Origin: CAZJYC01 sp964550165
GTDB taxonomy: Bacteria; Acidobacteriota; Aminicenantia; Aminicenantales; Aminicenantaceae
Assembly (NCBI GenBank): GCA_964550165.1
Contig: CAZJYC010000013.1
Span: forward strand, 1-47,561
DNA: 47,561 nucleotides
Reading direction: 5' to 3'
The translations under genes and the position numbers were made by a program. Shown one piece after another: positions 1 to 8,852 of this stretch; positions within the stretch are counted from its first letter, which is position 1, and each line of letters begins with the position of its first letter. The notes under the pieces are model-generated. The model was given only the letters and a program-made list of their open reading frames with translations, was not told the DNA's origin and did no database searches.

Positions 1-171
1 GGAGGGATGGAAACCAGCGCCTCCATTCCTCTCTCTATCAAATCTCTTTTCTCATCACGGAAAAAAAGATGCTTCCATTCCAAAGAAATTTTCAAGAAAT
101 TTTTTTCAATTTTCTTTTTCTGGATACATTGGATAAAATAAAATGCCTTAAATTTTCAGGAAGGAGGAACG

Positions 172-3100
172 ATGACAAAACATAAGTTTTTTGCAGTCGT
201 TGTGGTTCTTTTTAGTTTCGTTTGTCTGTTGCCTTATGTCTACGGCCAGAGCGCCGAGAAAATCGGCAATCTCTTCGAGAAACTCTCCTGGAGATGCATC
301 GGGCCTGCGCCTATGGGCGGACGCACAGTCGATATCGATGTGGTTGAGAAGCAACCCTGGACGATTTATGCGGCCATAGGCCCGAGCGGCGTCTGGAAAT
401 CTGAGAATAACGGCATCACCTGGCAGCCGGTTTTCGAGAAAGAAAACACGGTCTCTGTGGGTGATATTGCCGTCTCTCAATCCCACCCGGATATCGTCTG
501 GGTCGGGACAGGAGAGGCTACATGCCGGAACAGCGTCACCATCGGAGACGGTGTTTACAAATCCACGGATGGCGGTAAGACCTGGCAGAATATGGGACTC
601 AAAGAAACCCGGCATATCAGCCGGATCGTCATCAATCCCGGAGACCCGAACATCGTCTATGTGGCAGCCATGGGACATCTCTGGGGACCTAACCAGGAGC
701 GCGGCATCTACAAGACTGTTGACGGCGGCAAAACCTGGAAAAAAATCCTTTATATTGATGAAAACACGGGATTTGCCGACCTGGCCATTGACCCTTCGGA
801 CAGCCTGATTCTCTATGCGGCGGCCTATGAGCACCGCCGGTTGCCCTATTATTTTTCGAGCGGAGGGCCGGGAAGCGGGTTGTATAAGACAATTGACGGA
901 GGTGAGACATGGACAAAGCTGACCAAAGACCTTCCAGAAAGTGTCATGGGAAGGATTGGAGTCGATGTCTCGCGGAACAATCCCAATGTTGTCTACGCCT
1001 TGATCGAGCACAAGGACGGCGGAATCTGGCGTTCGGAGGATAAAGGCCAGAGCTGGCAGAGGACATGCGACAACAAAACTTACACCATGGTCAATTTCCG
1101 GCCTTTTTACTACAGCCAGATTCGCGTCGATCCCAACGATGATAAGGTTGTCTATGTCTTTTCCGGGGGCTGCTACCGATCGGAAGATATGGGGAAAAAG
1201 TTCAGGGTTATTTCAGCGGGAACGCATCCTGACCACCATGCGCTCTGGATAGACCCGTCGAACCCGCTTCACCTCATCGACGGCAACGACGGCGGAATCG
1301 ACATCACCTATGACGGCGGGAAGAATTGGTATGCTGTCCAGAACATGACCCTGGCCGAGGTTTACCAGATTGGGTTTGATATGAGAAATCCTTATTTTGT
1401 TTACTGCGGCCTGCAGGATAACGGGCTCTGGGGAGGCCCGAGCGCAACCCTGGATTCAATGGGAATAGCCAATGACGACTGGCTGATGATAGGCGGGGGA
1501 GATGGTTTCTATGCTCAGGTTGATCCGTCCGATTCCAACACCATCTACAGCAATTACCAGATGAACGGGCTCAGCCGTTATGATTTAAGGATCAAGAGGA
1601 GCAAATACATCAGGCCTCAAGCGACGCTTAACGAGCCCCCTTACCGCTTTAACTGGAATTCACCCATCTCCATCTCTCCTCATGATCCCAAGACTGTTTA
1701 TACGGGTGGGAATTATCTGTTCAAGACAAAATCCGGCGGACATTCCTGGGAAATTATCAGCCCGGACCTCTCCACGAATAATCCGGAGAAGCAGAAAGAC
1801 TCCGGCGGTCCAATCACTCTGGACAATACCGGAGCTGAAATCCACTGCACCATTCTCACCATATCCGAATCGCCTGTGGAGAAGGGAACCATCTGGTGCG
1901 GGACCGATGACGGAAATGTCCAGATCACCCGTGATGGGGGAAAGACATGGAAGAATGTGGTGAAGAATATCCCGGGGCTTCCTCCAAGCATCTGGTGCTC
2001 GCGGATCGAAGCTTCCCATTTCGATCCAGGGACAGCTTACGCAGCTTTTGACGGCCACCGCCATGATGACTACAACACCTATGTTTACAAGACAACTGAT
2101 TATGGCAAATTCTGGAAGTCGATCAAAAGCAACCTGCCTTTTGGATGGGTGCACGTTGTCCGCGAAGACCTGAAAAACAAAAACCTTCTCTTTGTCGGGA
2201 CTGAGTTTGGAGTTTATGCGTCGCTCGATGGCGGGGAAAGCTGGTTCTCGCTGAAAAACAATCTGCCGACAGTGGCTGTGCGCGATATTGCCGTCCATCC
2301 CCGCGAAAATGACCTGATCATCGGGACGCACGGCAGAGGAATCTGGATTCTGGATGACATTTCATTTCTTCAGCAGATGAACGATGAGGTCTTGCGGTCT
2401 GATGCTCATCTCTTCACAGTGCGGCCGACAACCCAATTTTTGATGTCGACAACGCGCGAGGTTTACACCAAAATCTATTATTCAGAGAAGAACCCGACTT
2501 ACGGTATGAACTTCTATACTTACTTTAAAACTAAGCCAACAGAGAAACCAAAAATTTTTATCAAAAACGAGAAAGGCGAAGAGATTTTTCAGCTTAATCT
2601 CTTGACCAGAGAAGGGATTCAAAGCACAAGCTGGAATCTTCAGTATCTGCCCAAGACAAAAGAAGGGGAAGAAGTCAAACCTTCTCCTTTTGGATTTGTC
2701 TCTCCTCCCTTTGCTCCTGCTGGCGAATACACGGTGGAGCTGGCTTTGGGTGAGAAAAAGATTGCTCAAAAAGGAGTTGTCTATCCCGATCCCAGATTCC
2801 AGTTCAGCGAAAAAGACAGGAGTGCTCAGGTCGAAGCTGTTCTTGGTGTCATGACTCTGTCCCAGAGGATGGGCTTATCTGTCACGGCTGTGAACAATAT
2901 AAGGAGAGAGCTCACAAATTTTTATAAAGAGACCGAGAAAAAAGAGAATATGCCGGATGCCGCTCGCACTGCGGTGAAAAATTTTGATGAGAAATTCAGC
3001 ACATTAGATGAAGAGATCAAGCCCAAAGGATTTGGATACAGGGGCTCGAGGGAGATGGCGCTCAGAGGAGGCTCTCTCAGCCAGCTCATCATGACTGTCG

Positions 3101-3291
3101 GAGGTTCCGTGGCCGGCTTTCCGGCCGCGCCGACAGAAACAGAGTTATCGCAGATAAAGGAATATTCTGCGGCCGTAGATGAGCTTGTGAGCCGTCTGAA
3201 TGCCTTCATTAGAGATGAGATTCCCAAGCTCAATAAAATCCTGGAGGAAAACGGTCTCAAGCCCCTCAAAACCCCGGATGAGGTGAAATGA
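172..3291 (+). CDS. Secreted sortilin/VPS10-type Asp-box beta-propeller protein
   Basis: A 1039-residue exported protein. Residues 1-25 form a signal peptide ending near VYGQS. The body is a chain of Asp-box (BNR) repeats of the type STDGGKTW, for example near residues 130, 185 and 240, alternating with DPSDP/NPGDPNIVY-type strands, which is the layout of sortilin-like ten-bladed propellers. The last 250 residues are not propeller: they hold an Ig-like stretch and a helical tail. Bacterial members are usually annotated as glycosyl hydrolase or exo-sialidase-like, but I see no catalytic set that would justify an enzymatic name, so ligand or peptide binding outside the cytoplasm is as likely. 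The ATG follows GGAAGGAGG at ideal spacing. It is a paralog of the protein at 28282-31011. Confidence 0.9.
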   Translation: MTKHKFFAVVVVLFSFVCLLPYVYGQSAEKIGNLFEKLSWRCIGPAPMGGRTVDIDVVEKQPWTIYAAIGPSGVWKSENNGITWQPVFEKENTVSVGDIAVSQSHPDIVWVGTGEATCRNSVTIGDGVYKSTDGGKTWQNMGLKETRHISRIVINPGDPNIVYVAAMGHLWGPNQERGIYKTVDGGKTWKKILYIDENTGFADLAIDPSDSLILYAAAYEHRRLPYYFSSGGPGSGLYKTIDGGETWTKLTKDLPESVMGRIGVDVSRNNPNVVYALIEHKDGGIWRSEDKGQSWQRTCDNKTYTMVNFRPFYYSQIRVDPNDDKVVYVFSGGCYRSEDMGKKFRVISAGTHPDHHALWIDPSNPLHLIDGNDGGIDITYDGGKNWYAVQNMTLAEVYQIGFDMRNPYFVYCGLQDNGLWGGPSATLDSMGIANDDWLMIGGGDGFYAQVDPSDSNTIYSNYQMNGLSRYDLRIKRSKYIRPQATLNEPPYRFNWNSPISISPHDPKTVYTGGNYLFKTKSGGHSWEIISPDLSTNNPEKQKDSGGPITLDNTGAEIHCTILTISESPVEKGTIWCGTDDGNVQITRDGGKTWKNVVKNIPGLPPSIWCSRIEASHFDPGTAYAAFDGHRHDDYNTYVYKTTDYGKFWKSIKSNLPFGWVHVVREDLKNKNLLFVGTEFGVYASLDGGESWFSLKNNLPTVAVRDIAVHPRENDLIIGTHGRGIWILDDISFLQQMNDEVLRSDAHLFTVRPTTQFLMSTTREVYTKIYYSEKNPTYGMNFYTYFKTKPTEKPKIFIKNEKGEEIFQLNLLTREGIQSTSWNLQYLPKTKEGEEVKPSPFGFVSPPFAPAGEYTVELALGEKKIAQKGVVYPDPRFQFSEKDRSAQVEAVLGVMTLSQRMGLSVTAVNNIRRELTNFYKETEKKENMPDAARTAVKNFDEKFSTLDEEIKPKGFGYRGSREMALRGGSLSQLIMTVGGSVAGFPAAPTETELSQIKEYSAAVDELVSRLNAFIRDEIPKLNKILEENGLKPLKTPDEVK

Positions 3292-3428
3292 TAATCAGGA
3301 TTGGAGCTCCTGTTTTTGTTAACCATCTCATTTCCTTTGACAATTTTGGGGATTTGCGAATTATTGAAGTGAAAGCTGATTGTGAGGGAGAAGAAAGTTC
3401 GGCTGCTTTTAAGGAATTAGTATTTTAG
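3288..3428 (+). CDS. Possible 46-residue coupled small ORF
   Basis: The start overlaps the stop of the upstream propeller gene in an ATGA arrangement, with GAGG just upstream. The frame stays open for 46 codons and ends in EELVF-like sequence (FKELVF), rich in Glu, Lys and Asp in the second half, which looks like protein rather than random sequence. It ends 12 bases inside the 3' end of the convergent methyltransferase gene. I recognise no family. A short hairpin with a T-run (3296-3320) lies within it, and that reading competes with a translated ORF. It could also be the tail of a vanished gene. Confidence 0.35.
   Translation: MIIRIGAPVFVNHLISFDNFGDLRIIEVKADCEGEESSAAFKELVF
3296..3320 (+). 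terminator. Weak hairpin with T-run after the propeller gene
   Basis: CAGGA (3296-3300), a 7-base loop, TCCTG (3308-3312) and then TTTTTGTT lie directly after the stop of the propeller gene, between two convergent genes. The stem is only five base pairs, so this is a modest Rho-independent terminator candidate. It overlaps the possible small ORF at 3288-3428. Confidence 0.4.
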
Positions 3429-4886
3429 TTCGGGTAAAGAGGATATTCCATAGTTTTTAGCATCCGTGAGCAATATCTTCCTGAGTTCATCGACGATCGC
3501 TTTTTCAAGAAGGGAAGGTTCTTTTTCCTTGAGAAGCCTTTTGACCTCATCCGCAGCACGGTCCGCAATCGACTTTTTTCCCAGCGAGACCCAGGCATCA
3601 TAGGTTTCCCGGTCGATAATCCTGGGAAACGTATGTTCTTGTCTGTACCACTTCCTTGTGTGGGGCAAGGAAAGGAACTGGGTGGTGGCCGTGAATCCTT
3701 CAAAGAGGTTTTTGGCGAGGGGCTCGTCGCGCTGGGAGATTCCCTCGATCAGTCTGTAAGCCATGGCGCAGATCTCGTTATCCACGACAAGCTTTTCCAG
3801 GCTCTGGCAGCTTTCAAAGTTCATCATCCCCGGCCCTGAGACGATGTTGACACCGGAAAGGGCTGCCAGCACAGCTCCGATCCCGCTCTCCAGCCCAGCC
3901 TGAGAATCGTTGATTTTCGCGTCGCTCAAGCCCATATAAGCATGAGTTGGAAGATTGAGGTATTTTCCGACCTGGGTGTAGGCGGCATCGATCATCATCG
4001 TCTCAACTGCTCCCATCGGGGTTGTTCCTTTTCGCATATCGAAGCTGGATGGTGAGCCTCCAAAAATAACCGGCGCGCCTTTTTTTGCGAGCTGAGAAAT
4101 CACCAGCCCCGAGAGATTCTCGGCGACGTGCTGGACAAGTGTGCCGGCGATCGTCACCGGTGAGGTTGCTCCTGTCATTCCCATGGAAATAAGCTCAGAA
4201 GGAATGCCTGCCCGGCCGCAATCGATCACGCTCTGCGCCGTGAGGTTACTCCATTTCAAGGGAGGGGAGGGGCAGGCATCGAAAATAGCCAGGGGTTTTT
4301 CTGCCAGCTTCTTATCGCTTCCTCTGACTGCGACGAGCATATCATGCATGGGCTTGAACCCTTCGACCCGGAACGTTCCGGTCACAAAGGGCTTTGTCGA
4401 AAACTGGAGGCCGAGGAAGAGCCGGTAGCTGTCAGAAATGAGATCCGGGACGTCGCTGCTGACGATTCCTGTGCTCTGGAAATGGATGTGCTCCAGGCAT
4501 TCTGTCAGGCGATAGAATTTCACCAAATCTTCGTTTGTTGCTTTCCGCTGCGTGGATGTCTCATGGTCGAGGATGGTGATGGCTGCTGAGCCAGGATTGA
4601 AATGGACTTCATCTTTGCCGACGATGAACTCCTTTTGGCCCGTTCTATCGTAGAGCTTGATTGCTGAAGGCGCAGACGAAAGGCAATCCTCAACAAGCTT
4701 GGCTGTTATCCGGACTCTTTTGCTTGAATCATCGACTTTCATCCCTGCGTCCTTAAGCAACTCCAGGGCATCCTTGTTTTCGACAAATACACCCTGCTTT
4801 TCGAGGATGTCCAGAGCTTCGTCGATAATCTTTTGGACAAATTCGTTGCTCATAAATTCCAGTTTAGGTCTGATTGTCTTGATCAT
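3417..4886 (-). CDS. MttB-family corrinoid-dependent methyltransferase (non-pyrrolysine)
   Basis: A 489-residue protein of the trimethylamine:corrinoid methyltransferase (MttB) superfamily, a TIM-barrel enzyme that moves a methyl group from a methylated amine or betaine to a cognate Co(I) corrinoid protein. Family features visible are the N-terminal LDILEKQGVFVENKDALELL segment, the FNPGSAAITILD region, MGMTGATSPVTIAGTL and YMGLSDAKINDSQAG. The frame is full length with no internal TAG, so it is not a pyrrolysine enzyme; such members act on substrates like glycine betaine, proline betaine or carnitine, and the substrate here is not predictable. It is the last gene of a minus-strand operon, nine bases after the MetH-activation-like gene, with AGGAAAGAG before the ATG. 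Confidence 0.9.
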   Translation of the reverse strand: MIKTIRPKLEFMSNEFVQKIIDEALDILEKQGVFVENKDALELLKDAGMKVDDSSKRVRITAKLVEDCLSSAPSAIKLYDRTGQKEFIVGKDEVHFNPGSAAITILDHETSTQRKATNEDLVKFYRLTECLEHIHFQSTGIVSSDVPDLISDSYRLFLGLQFSTKPFVTGTFRVEGFKPMHDMLVAVRGSDKKLAEKPLAIFDACPSPPLKWSNLTAQSVIDCGRAGIPSELISMGMTGATSPVTIAGTLVQHVAENLSGLVISQLAKKGAPVIFGGSPSSFDMRKGTTPMGAVETMMIDAAYTQVGKYLNLPTHAYMGLSDAKINDSQAGLESGIGAVLAALSGVNIVSGPGMMNFESCQSLEKLVVDNEICAMAYRLIEGISQRDEPLAKNLFEGFTATTQFLSLPHTRKWYRQEHTFPRIIDRETYDAWVSLGKKSIADRAADEVKRLLKEKEPSLLEKAIVDELRKILLTDAKNYGISSLPELKY

Positions 4887-4895
4887 GGCTCTTTC

Positions 4896-5501
4896 CTAAG
4901 ATTTTTGTCTTCGTCTTGAGAATTTTTTCTCCTTGTAAAAATTAATCCTGAAGGATATGGATTTTCGTGGCACCATCATGCACGACTCCTTCAAGCTCAC
5001 GCCGATGTCCTTTCCGGGAAGCATCCGGAAGACGAATCGCTGATCCTTGATATCCCATTTTCCGTAGCCCGGGCTGAACCTTTTGCTCGGCCAGAGGTTC
5101 ATTTCCCTCGCCTTTCTGGCGATGATTTCATCGGACTGGATGGCGACTTCCTCAACCGCTTCTGAGCCCAAGGCGTCCAGAATCAAGGCTCTTAAAAGCT
5201 CGTTTTTTTTGGTGAGGCTTTGGATTTCTTCTTCCAGTTTCGGCCCGATGGTGCAGATGCAGAGGGCAACTTTCTCGGCATGGTCAAAAATCGGATGTTT
5301 GTTGGTTTCGGCATAATCGACGATGGTATAGATGGCCGCAGGCTGAAGAAGTAAGTCAAGCTTCTTTTTTTCCTCCTTGATGAGCTTTTTGACCGGCTCT
5401 TTTAACTTTTCGGTTTTTTTCTTATAGCCAATAAGCCTCAGGATTCTCTTCTCGTCAAAATCGATTTTGAAGCCTTTGACGACTTCAGGATTCGTAGTCA
5501 T
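4896..5501 (-). CDS. Free-standing MetH-activation-domain-like protein
   Basis: A 201-residue cytoplasmic protein resembling the C-terminal activation domain of cobalamin-dependent methionine synthase, which binds S-adenosylmethionine and helps restore oxidised Co(II) corrinoid to the methyl form. The SAM-binding signature appears as RFSPGYG (residues 141-147), followed by the ESCMMVPRKSIS segment that corresponds to the end of the MetH domain. The ATG at 5501 is chosen over a longer frame reaching 5612 because the longer start would run back through the end of the corrinoid-protein gene, and because AAGGA lies just before 5501. It sits between a corrinoid protein and an MttB-type methyltransferase, so it probably services that corrinoid. 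Confidence 0.8.
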   Translation of the reverse strand: MTTNPEVVKGFKIDFDEKRILRLIGYKKKTEKLKEPVKKLIKEEKKKLDLLLQPAAIYTIVDYAETNKHPIFDHAEKVALCICTIGPKLEEEIQSLTKKNELLRALILDALGSEAVEEVAIQSDEIIARKAREMNLWPSKRFSPGYGKWDIKDQRFVFRMLPGKDIGVSLKESCMMVPRKSISFRINFYKEKKFSRRRQKS

Positions 5502-5508
5502 TGTTTTT

Positions 5509-6159
5509 TTATCCTTGGATGAGCCTTTTTGCCGCTTTGACCGCAGCCATGGCATTTTCCGCATAGCCGTCTGCTCCGATGTCCTCAGCCCATTTCTGGC
5601 TGACCGGAGCACCGCCCACCATAACTTTAAACCGATTTGAGAGATTTTTTTCTTTGAGGATTTCGATGACTCTTTTCTGGCCGAGCATGGTTGTCGTCAA
5701 AAGGGCAGAGAGACAGATGAAATCGGCCTTCTCTTCCATTGCTTTTTCGACAAATTTTTCCAGTTTGACATCAGCTCCAAGGTCGACGACCTCAAACCCG
5801 TTGGCCGAAAGCATCGATGCCACAAGATTCTTGCCGATGTCGTGAATGTCGCCTTCGACCGTGCCGATAACGACTTTTCCCTGGGATTTTGTCGCAATTT
5901 TTGCCTTTTCAAGCTCTGGCTGAAGTATTTCCATCGCTGCTTTCATGCATTCGGCGCTGGTGATGAGCTCGGGCAGAAAATATTCCCCCTTTTCCCAAAG
6001 CTCTCCCGCTTTTTGAATTCCGGGGACATATCCTTTATTTATGACTTGGTTGAGGTCCATTTTTTTCTGGATTGCCTCTTTGGCCAGAGCCTGAGCCTGT
6101 TCTCGATTGCCCTCAATGATAGCCTTTCCCATCCTTGCCAAGATCTCTTCTTTTCCCAT
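5509..6159 (-). CDS. Corrinoid-binding methyltransferase partner protein (MtbC/MttC type)
   Basis: A 216-residue protein with the two-part layout of methylamine corrinoid proteins. Residues 1-90 are the helical cap domain with the EKGEYFLPELITSAE segment. Residues 93-215 are the Rossmann-like B12 domain with DIHDIG (104-109), in which His106 is the expected lower axial cobalt ligand, then LSALLTTTM and VGGAPV. It should shuttle the methyl group taken by the MttB-type enzyme encoded two genes downstream. The ATG at 6159 follows AAGGAG at seven bases; an in-frame GTG at 6180 lacks such a site. It is the first gene of the operon. Confidence 0.93.
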   Translation of the reverse strand: MGKEEILARMGKAIIEGNREQAQALAKEAIQKKMDLNQVINKGYVPGIQKAGELWEKGEYFLPELITSAECMKAAMEILQPELEKAKIATKSQGKVVIGTVEGDIHDIGKNLVASMLSANGFEVVDLGADVKLEKFVEKAMEEKADFICLSALLTTTMLGQKRVIEILKEKNLSNRFKVMVGGAPVSQKWAEDIGADGYAENAMAAVKAAKRLIQG

Positions 6160-6212
6160 GCTCACTCCTTTTCTCCTCACTCATTCTCAAAATTAAGGCT
6201 TGCAGTCCATAT

Positions 6213-6241
6213 CTCATAACTCATAAAAAGATATTTTACAA
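6213..6241 (-). promoter_or_regulatory. Candidate sigma70-like promoter for the corrinoid operon
   Basis: On the minus strand TTGTAA (6241-6236), a 17-base spacer and TATGAG (6218-6213) lie about 55 bases before the corrinoid-protein start. Both boxes match four of six consensus positions, so support is modest. Confidence 0.25.
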
Positions 6242-6372
6242 GCATTCTTCTTGCCTTCAACAGAGAGCTTGCCATAAAAAATTTGGAGAAAACCTTGGAG
6301 CCAAAGCCGGATGATAAGCTTGCAGCCCAGAGGTTAAAAGCGCTTAAAGAGGAAATGAGGATTCCTCACTAA
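6220..6372 (+). pseudogene. Remnant: C-terminal tail of a TPR-type protein
   Basis: Between two minus-strand genes, the plus strand holds an open stretch without a start codon whose last 39 codons read like the C-terminal end of a TPR protein: NRELAIKNLEKTLEPKPDD, then KLAAQRLKALKEEMRIPH and a stop. An in-frame stop at 6217-6219 and the lack of any upstream domain show that the rest of the gene is gone. Such tails are typical of secreted hydrolases with C-terminal TPR repeats in this group of bacteria. Confidence 0.5.
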
Positions 6373-6388
6373 GAAATGGAATCGTGAT

Positions 6389-6919
6389 CTATACGTTTTT
6401 TGAGAAACTGCAGGTCTTTTCTGCTTTTTCGAGCAGCTTGAACAGCCCTTTGTGTGTGATCCTGGACACTATGGCCTCTTCCTTAAGGTGGTGATCGCTG
6501 AACGATAGGATTCCATCCGGTTTCAAAACCCGGTGCAGCTCTTCCAGTACCTTATCCGGTTCGCTTAAATCGTGAAGTGTGTCGTAGAAGAGAACGACAT
6601 CGAGGCTGTTGTCTGGCAATCCTGTTTTGCAGTCCGAGAGAATGGTTTCGATATTGGCCAGTTGCTTTTTTGATGCCAGGCGCTGGACGCTCCGGATGGC
6701 AAGAGGATGGATATCCAAGGCATAGACTTTTCCAGATTTACCCACAGATTCTGCCAGGGGAATTGTATAGCTTCCGGGTCCGCAGCCGAAATCGAGCGCA
6801 TGAGCTCCAGGTCTTATTTCCAGTTCTCTTAAGCTCTTTTCCGGGGGAGTGAAAATATCGCGGAGCTTGTAAGTGATAGCCATAAGCCTAAAATGAAGAT
6901 TGAGTTCCGGTTTGTCCAT
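6389..6919 (-). CDS. Class I SAM-dependent methyltransferase
   Basis: A 176-residue cytoplasmic methyltransferase of the Methyltransf_11/25 type. Motif I is ALDFGCGPGSYT (residues 41-52), the acidic end of strand 2 is YALDIHP, and the post-motif LPDNSLDVVLFYDTLHDL plus LEELHRVLKPDGILSFSDHH complete the Rossmann fold. The acceptor substrate cannot be told from the sequence. AAGGAA lies nine bases before the ATG. It is about 230 bases upstream of the corrinoid operon on the same strand, with a gene remnant between, so co-transcription is possible but not shown. Confidence 0.85.
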   Translation of the reverse strand: MDKPELNLHFRLMAITYKLRDIFTPPEKSLRELEIRPGAHALDFGCGPGSYTIPLAESVGKSGKVYALDIHPLAIRSVQRLASKKQLANIETILSDCKTGLPDNSLDVVLFYDTLHDLSEPDKVLEELHRVLKPDGILSFSDHHLKEEAIVSRITHKGLFKLLEKAEKTCSFSKNV

Positions 6920-7236
6920 TGTGTTTTCCTTTTTTAAAAAAAATCATAGAAAAATTTTAGCATCCGCACGGGTAAAGGTCAAACCACTTTGTTATTCTTC
7001 GAGTTTAATTCATCTGGCATCCCTAATTCTCTGATTTGTGGAAGAAAATTGTGAAGATCGAAGGAAATCATGTTATTTTGATTGCAACATATTGATGAAA
7101 TGTCATATTATGAAAAAAACACGATTGAGAAGGGATTGTAAATCAAATATGTTCTTATATCCTTTTGATATGGGAATCTTGGCTTAAATGATTCTTGTGA
7201 AGAGAAAGGCTGCTTGAATCAACAAGGAGGGAGCAA
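6920..7236. other. Intergenic region between divergent genes
   Basis: This AT-rich 317-base gap separates the minus-strand methyltransferase from the plus-strand propeller gene and should hold promoters for both. The only specific element seen is the candidate promoter at 7082-7111. No gene, RNA or repeat was recognised. Confidence 0.5.
7082..7111 (+). promoter_or_regulatory. Candidate sigma70-like promoter for the 6-bladed propeller gene
   Basis: TTGCAA (7082-7087), an 18-base spacer and TATTAT (7106-7111) lie in the divergent intergenic region, about 125 bases before the start at 7237. Confidence 0.3.
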
Positions 7237-8538
7237 ATGAGAAAAAAAATTTTTCTTCCTACAATCCTTATAACCTTCTCTATCTCATTTCTTATATCAT
7301 TTACTGGAAACAACTCTGAACAGGTGCAATTAAAAATTAAAAAAGAGGGTGATGTTGAAGTTATCTCTAATCCCAGGCAACCTATTCCAAAGAACGGATT
7401 AAAGAAAAGAATCATTTTTGATGAAGAGCTCTCCATTGGGCAAGTTGAAGGAGATGACAATTACATGTTCAGCGGCTTAATCAGTTTCAGTACGGATCGA
7501 GATGGCAATTTTTATGTGAGTGACCATGGAAATCTTAGAATCCTCAAGTACAATCCTGAAGGAAAACACCTGCTCACCTTCGGCAGAAAAGGCCAGGGCC
7601 CGGGAGAGTTTCAAAGTATGACCGCCGTCAGATTTGATAAAGATGACAATTTGTACATCGGGGATGTCACCAGCCGGAGGATTTGCTTTTTCAATAAAGA
7701 AGGAAATTTCCTGCGACAGATAAATATGCCATCAGCTTATGAAAATATATTTCTAAATTCAAAGGATTTTATTGTGGCAAGTAAAGAGGAACAAAAACCT
7801 GAATCCAATGCTTTAAACATAATTACAATTCTGGGATTATTCGATCAAACATTCAACACTTTAGCAGAACTCCATAGAATCGAAAAGAAAATTGAACTCT
7901 CGGGAAGTCCAGGGAGAGATATGTCTGCGAGGCTGCAAATAATGGCTAACATGATAAATCTTGTGGTTTTTCAGCCGTATATTTTTTTGACGTCGGCTGA
8001 AAATGATTTCATTTATGTCGGATATCCGGAAAAATATGAAATCAATATTTACTCTCCCCAGGGAAAGCTAATAAAAAAAATCGAGAGGGAATATGATCCG
8101 GTTCCGGTCAGCAAAAAAGACATAAAGAACACCGAAGAGGAATTGAGCGTAGCGGAGACAATAAGAGAATTCCCGGAAGAATTAAGGAAGGAACTTTTTA
8201 AACTCATAAAATATCCCAAATATAAACCCGCTTATCAGAGCTTCACATCAATTGAAAGCAGTTTGAATCAATGCTTTACTCTATTGGAAAACGGATGGTT
8301 GGCCGTAATCGCAGATTATGTCAAAAATGAATTTGCAATTTTTGACCTCTTCGATGAAGAAGGAAGAAACATCGCTCAGTTCAAGACATCTATCCCTGTG
8401 GAGGGATTGTTCTTCAACAATGGGAAAGCTTATGCTGTTGCTACGGATGAAGGCTACAAGTTTGTCAAACGATACAACATCAAACTCCAAGAATATAAAA
8501 ATAATAAATGGATCGACAGCGATATTCAATTGAAATAA
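7237..8538 (+). CDS. Secreted 6-bladed beta-propeller protein
   Basis: A 433-residue exported protein. The first 23 residues form a signal peptide. The core shows NHL/6-bladed-propeller blades such as ISFSTDRDGNFYVSDHGN, KYNPEGKHLLTFGRKGQGPG and VRFDKDDNLYIGDVTSRR, where the GRKGQGPGEF segment is typical of the 6-bladed propeller family common in Bacteroidota and Acidobacteriota. The function of this family is unknown; it is probably a ligand-binding envelope protein. AAGGAGGG precedes the ATG at good spacing. It appears monocistronic. A second member of the family is encoded at 36121-37236. Confidence 0.85.
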   Translation: MRKKIFLPTILITFSISFLISFTGNNSEQVQLKIKKEGDVEVISNPRQPIPKNGLKKRIIFDEELSIGQVEGDDNYMFSGLISFSTDRDGNFYVSDHGNLRILKYNPEGKHLLTFGRKGQGPGEFQSMTAVRFDKDDNLYIGDVTSRRICFFNKEGNFLRQINMPSAYENIFLNSKDFIVASKEEQKPESNALNIITILGLFDQTFNTLAELHRIEKKIELSGSPGRDMSARLQIMANMINLVVFQPYIFLTSAENDFIYVGYPEKYEINIYSPQGKLIKKIEREYDPVPVSKKDIKNTEEELSVAETIREFPEELRKELFKLIKYPKYKPAYQSFTSIESSLNQCFTLLENGWLAVIADYVKNEFAIFDLFDEEGRNIAQFKTSIPVEGLFFNNGKAYAVATDEGYKFVKRYNIKLQEYKNNKWIDSDIQLK

Positions 8539-8852
8539 GCGAAGGATTTGATACGATCCTTGCTGGATGGCAGGATAAATTTTTATATCATAACTAATCC
8601 TTCAAGATTTTTGTGCTGACTTTATGCTTGTAGAAAATTAATTCTCTTTCCTATTTACCTCATTCATGAATTTAGGGCACAAACCTCCATTTTTAGACCG
8701 ATATTTGTGTCTGTTAAACGATTGATAGTGCTGTTCATAGAAAATTCGTTGATTCCCTCTATCCCAGTCCCTTATTTTACCGGTGAGAGAAAAAATTATG
8801 GTAAGAATCAAAAACAGAATTTCAATGAAAGAAAACTTAAGGAGGTTAAGAA
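8539..8852. other. Intergenic region, little recognised
   Basis: This 314-base AT-rich gap has a small hairpin just after the propeller stop (AAGGAT, loop, ATCCTT near 8543-8562) without a clear T-run, and a weak promoter-like pair TTGATT (8749-8754) and TATTTT (8773-8778) before the next gene. Nothing coding was found. Confidence 0.35.

Noticed and set aside
1..26. Possible minus-strand gene start (ATG at 26 behind GAGAGAGGA) running off the left edge
   Set aside because: Only eight codons are inside the window, so coding cannot be judged.
148..1011. Long minus-strand frame opposite the first propeller gene
   Set aside because: It is antisense to a strongly supported gene; the repeated Asp-box codons keep the opposite strand open.
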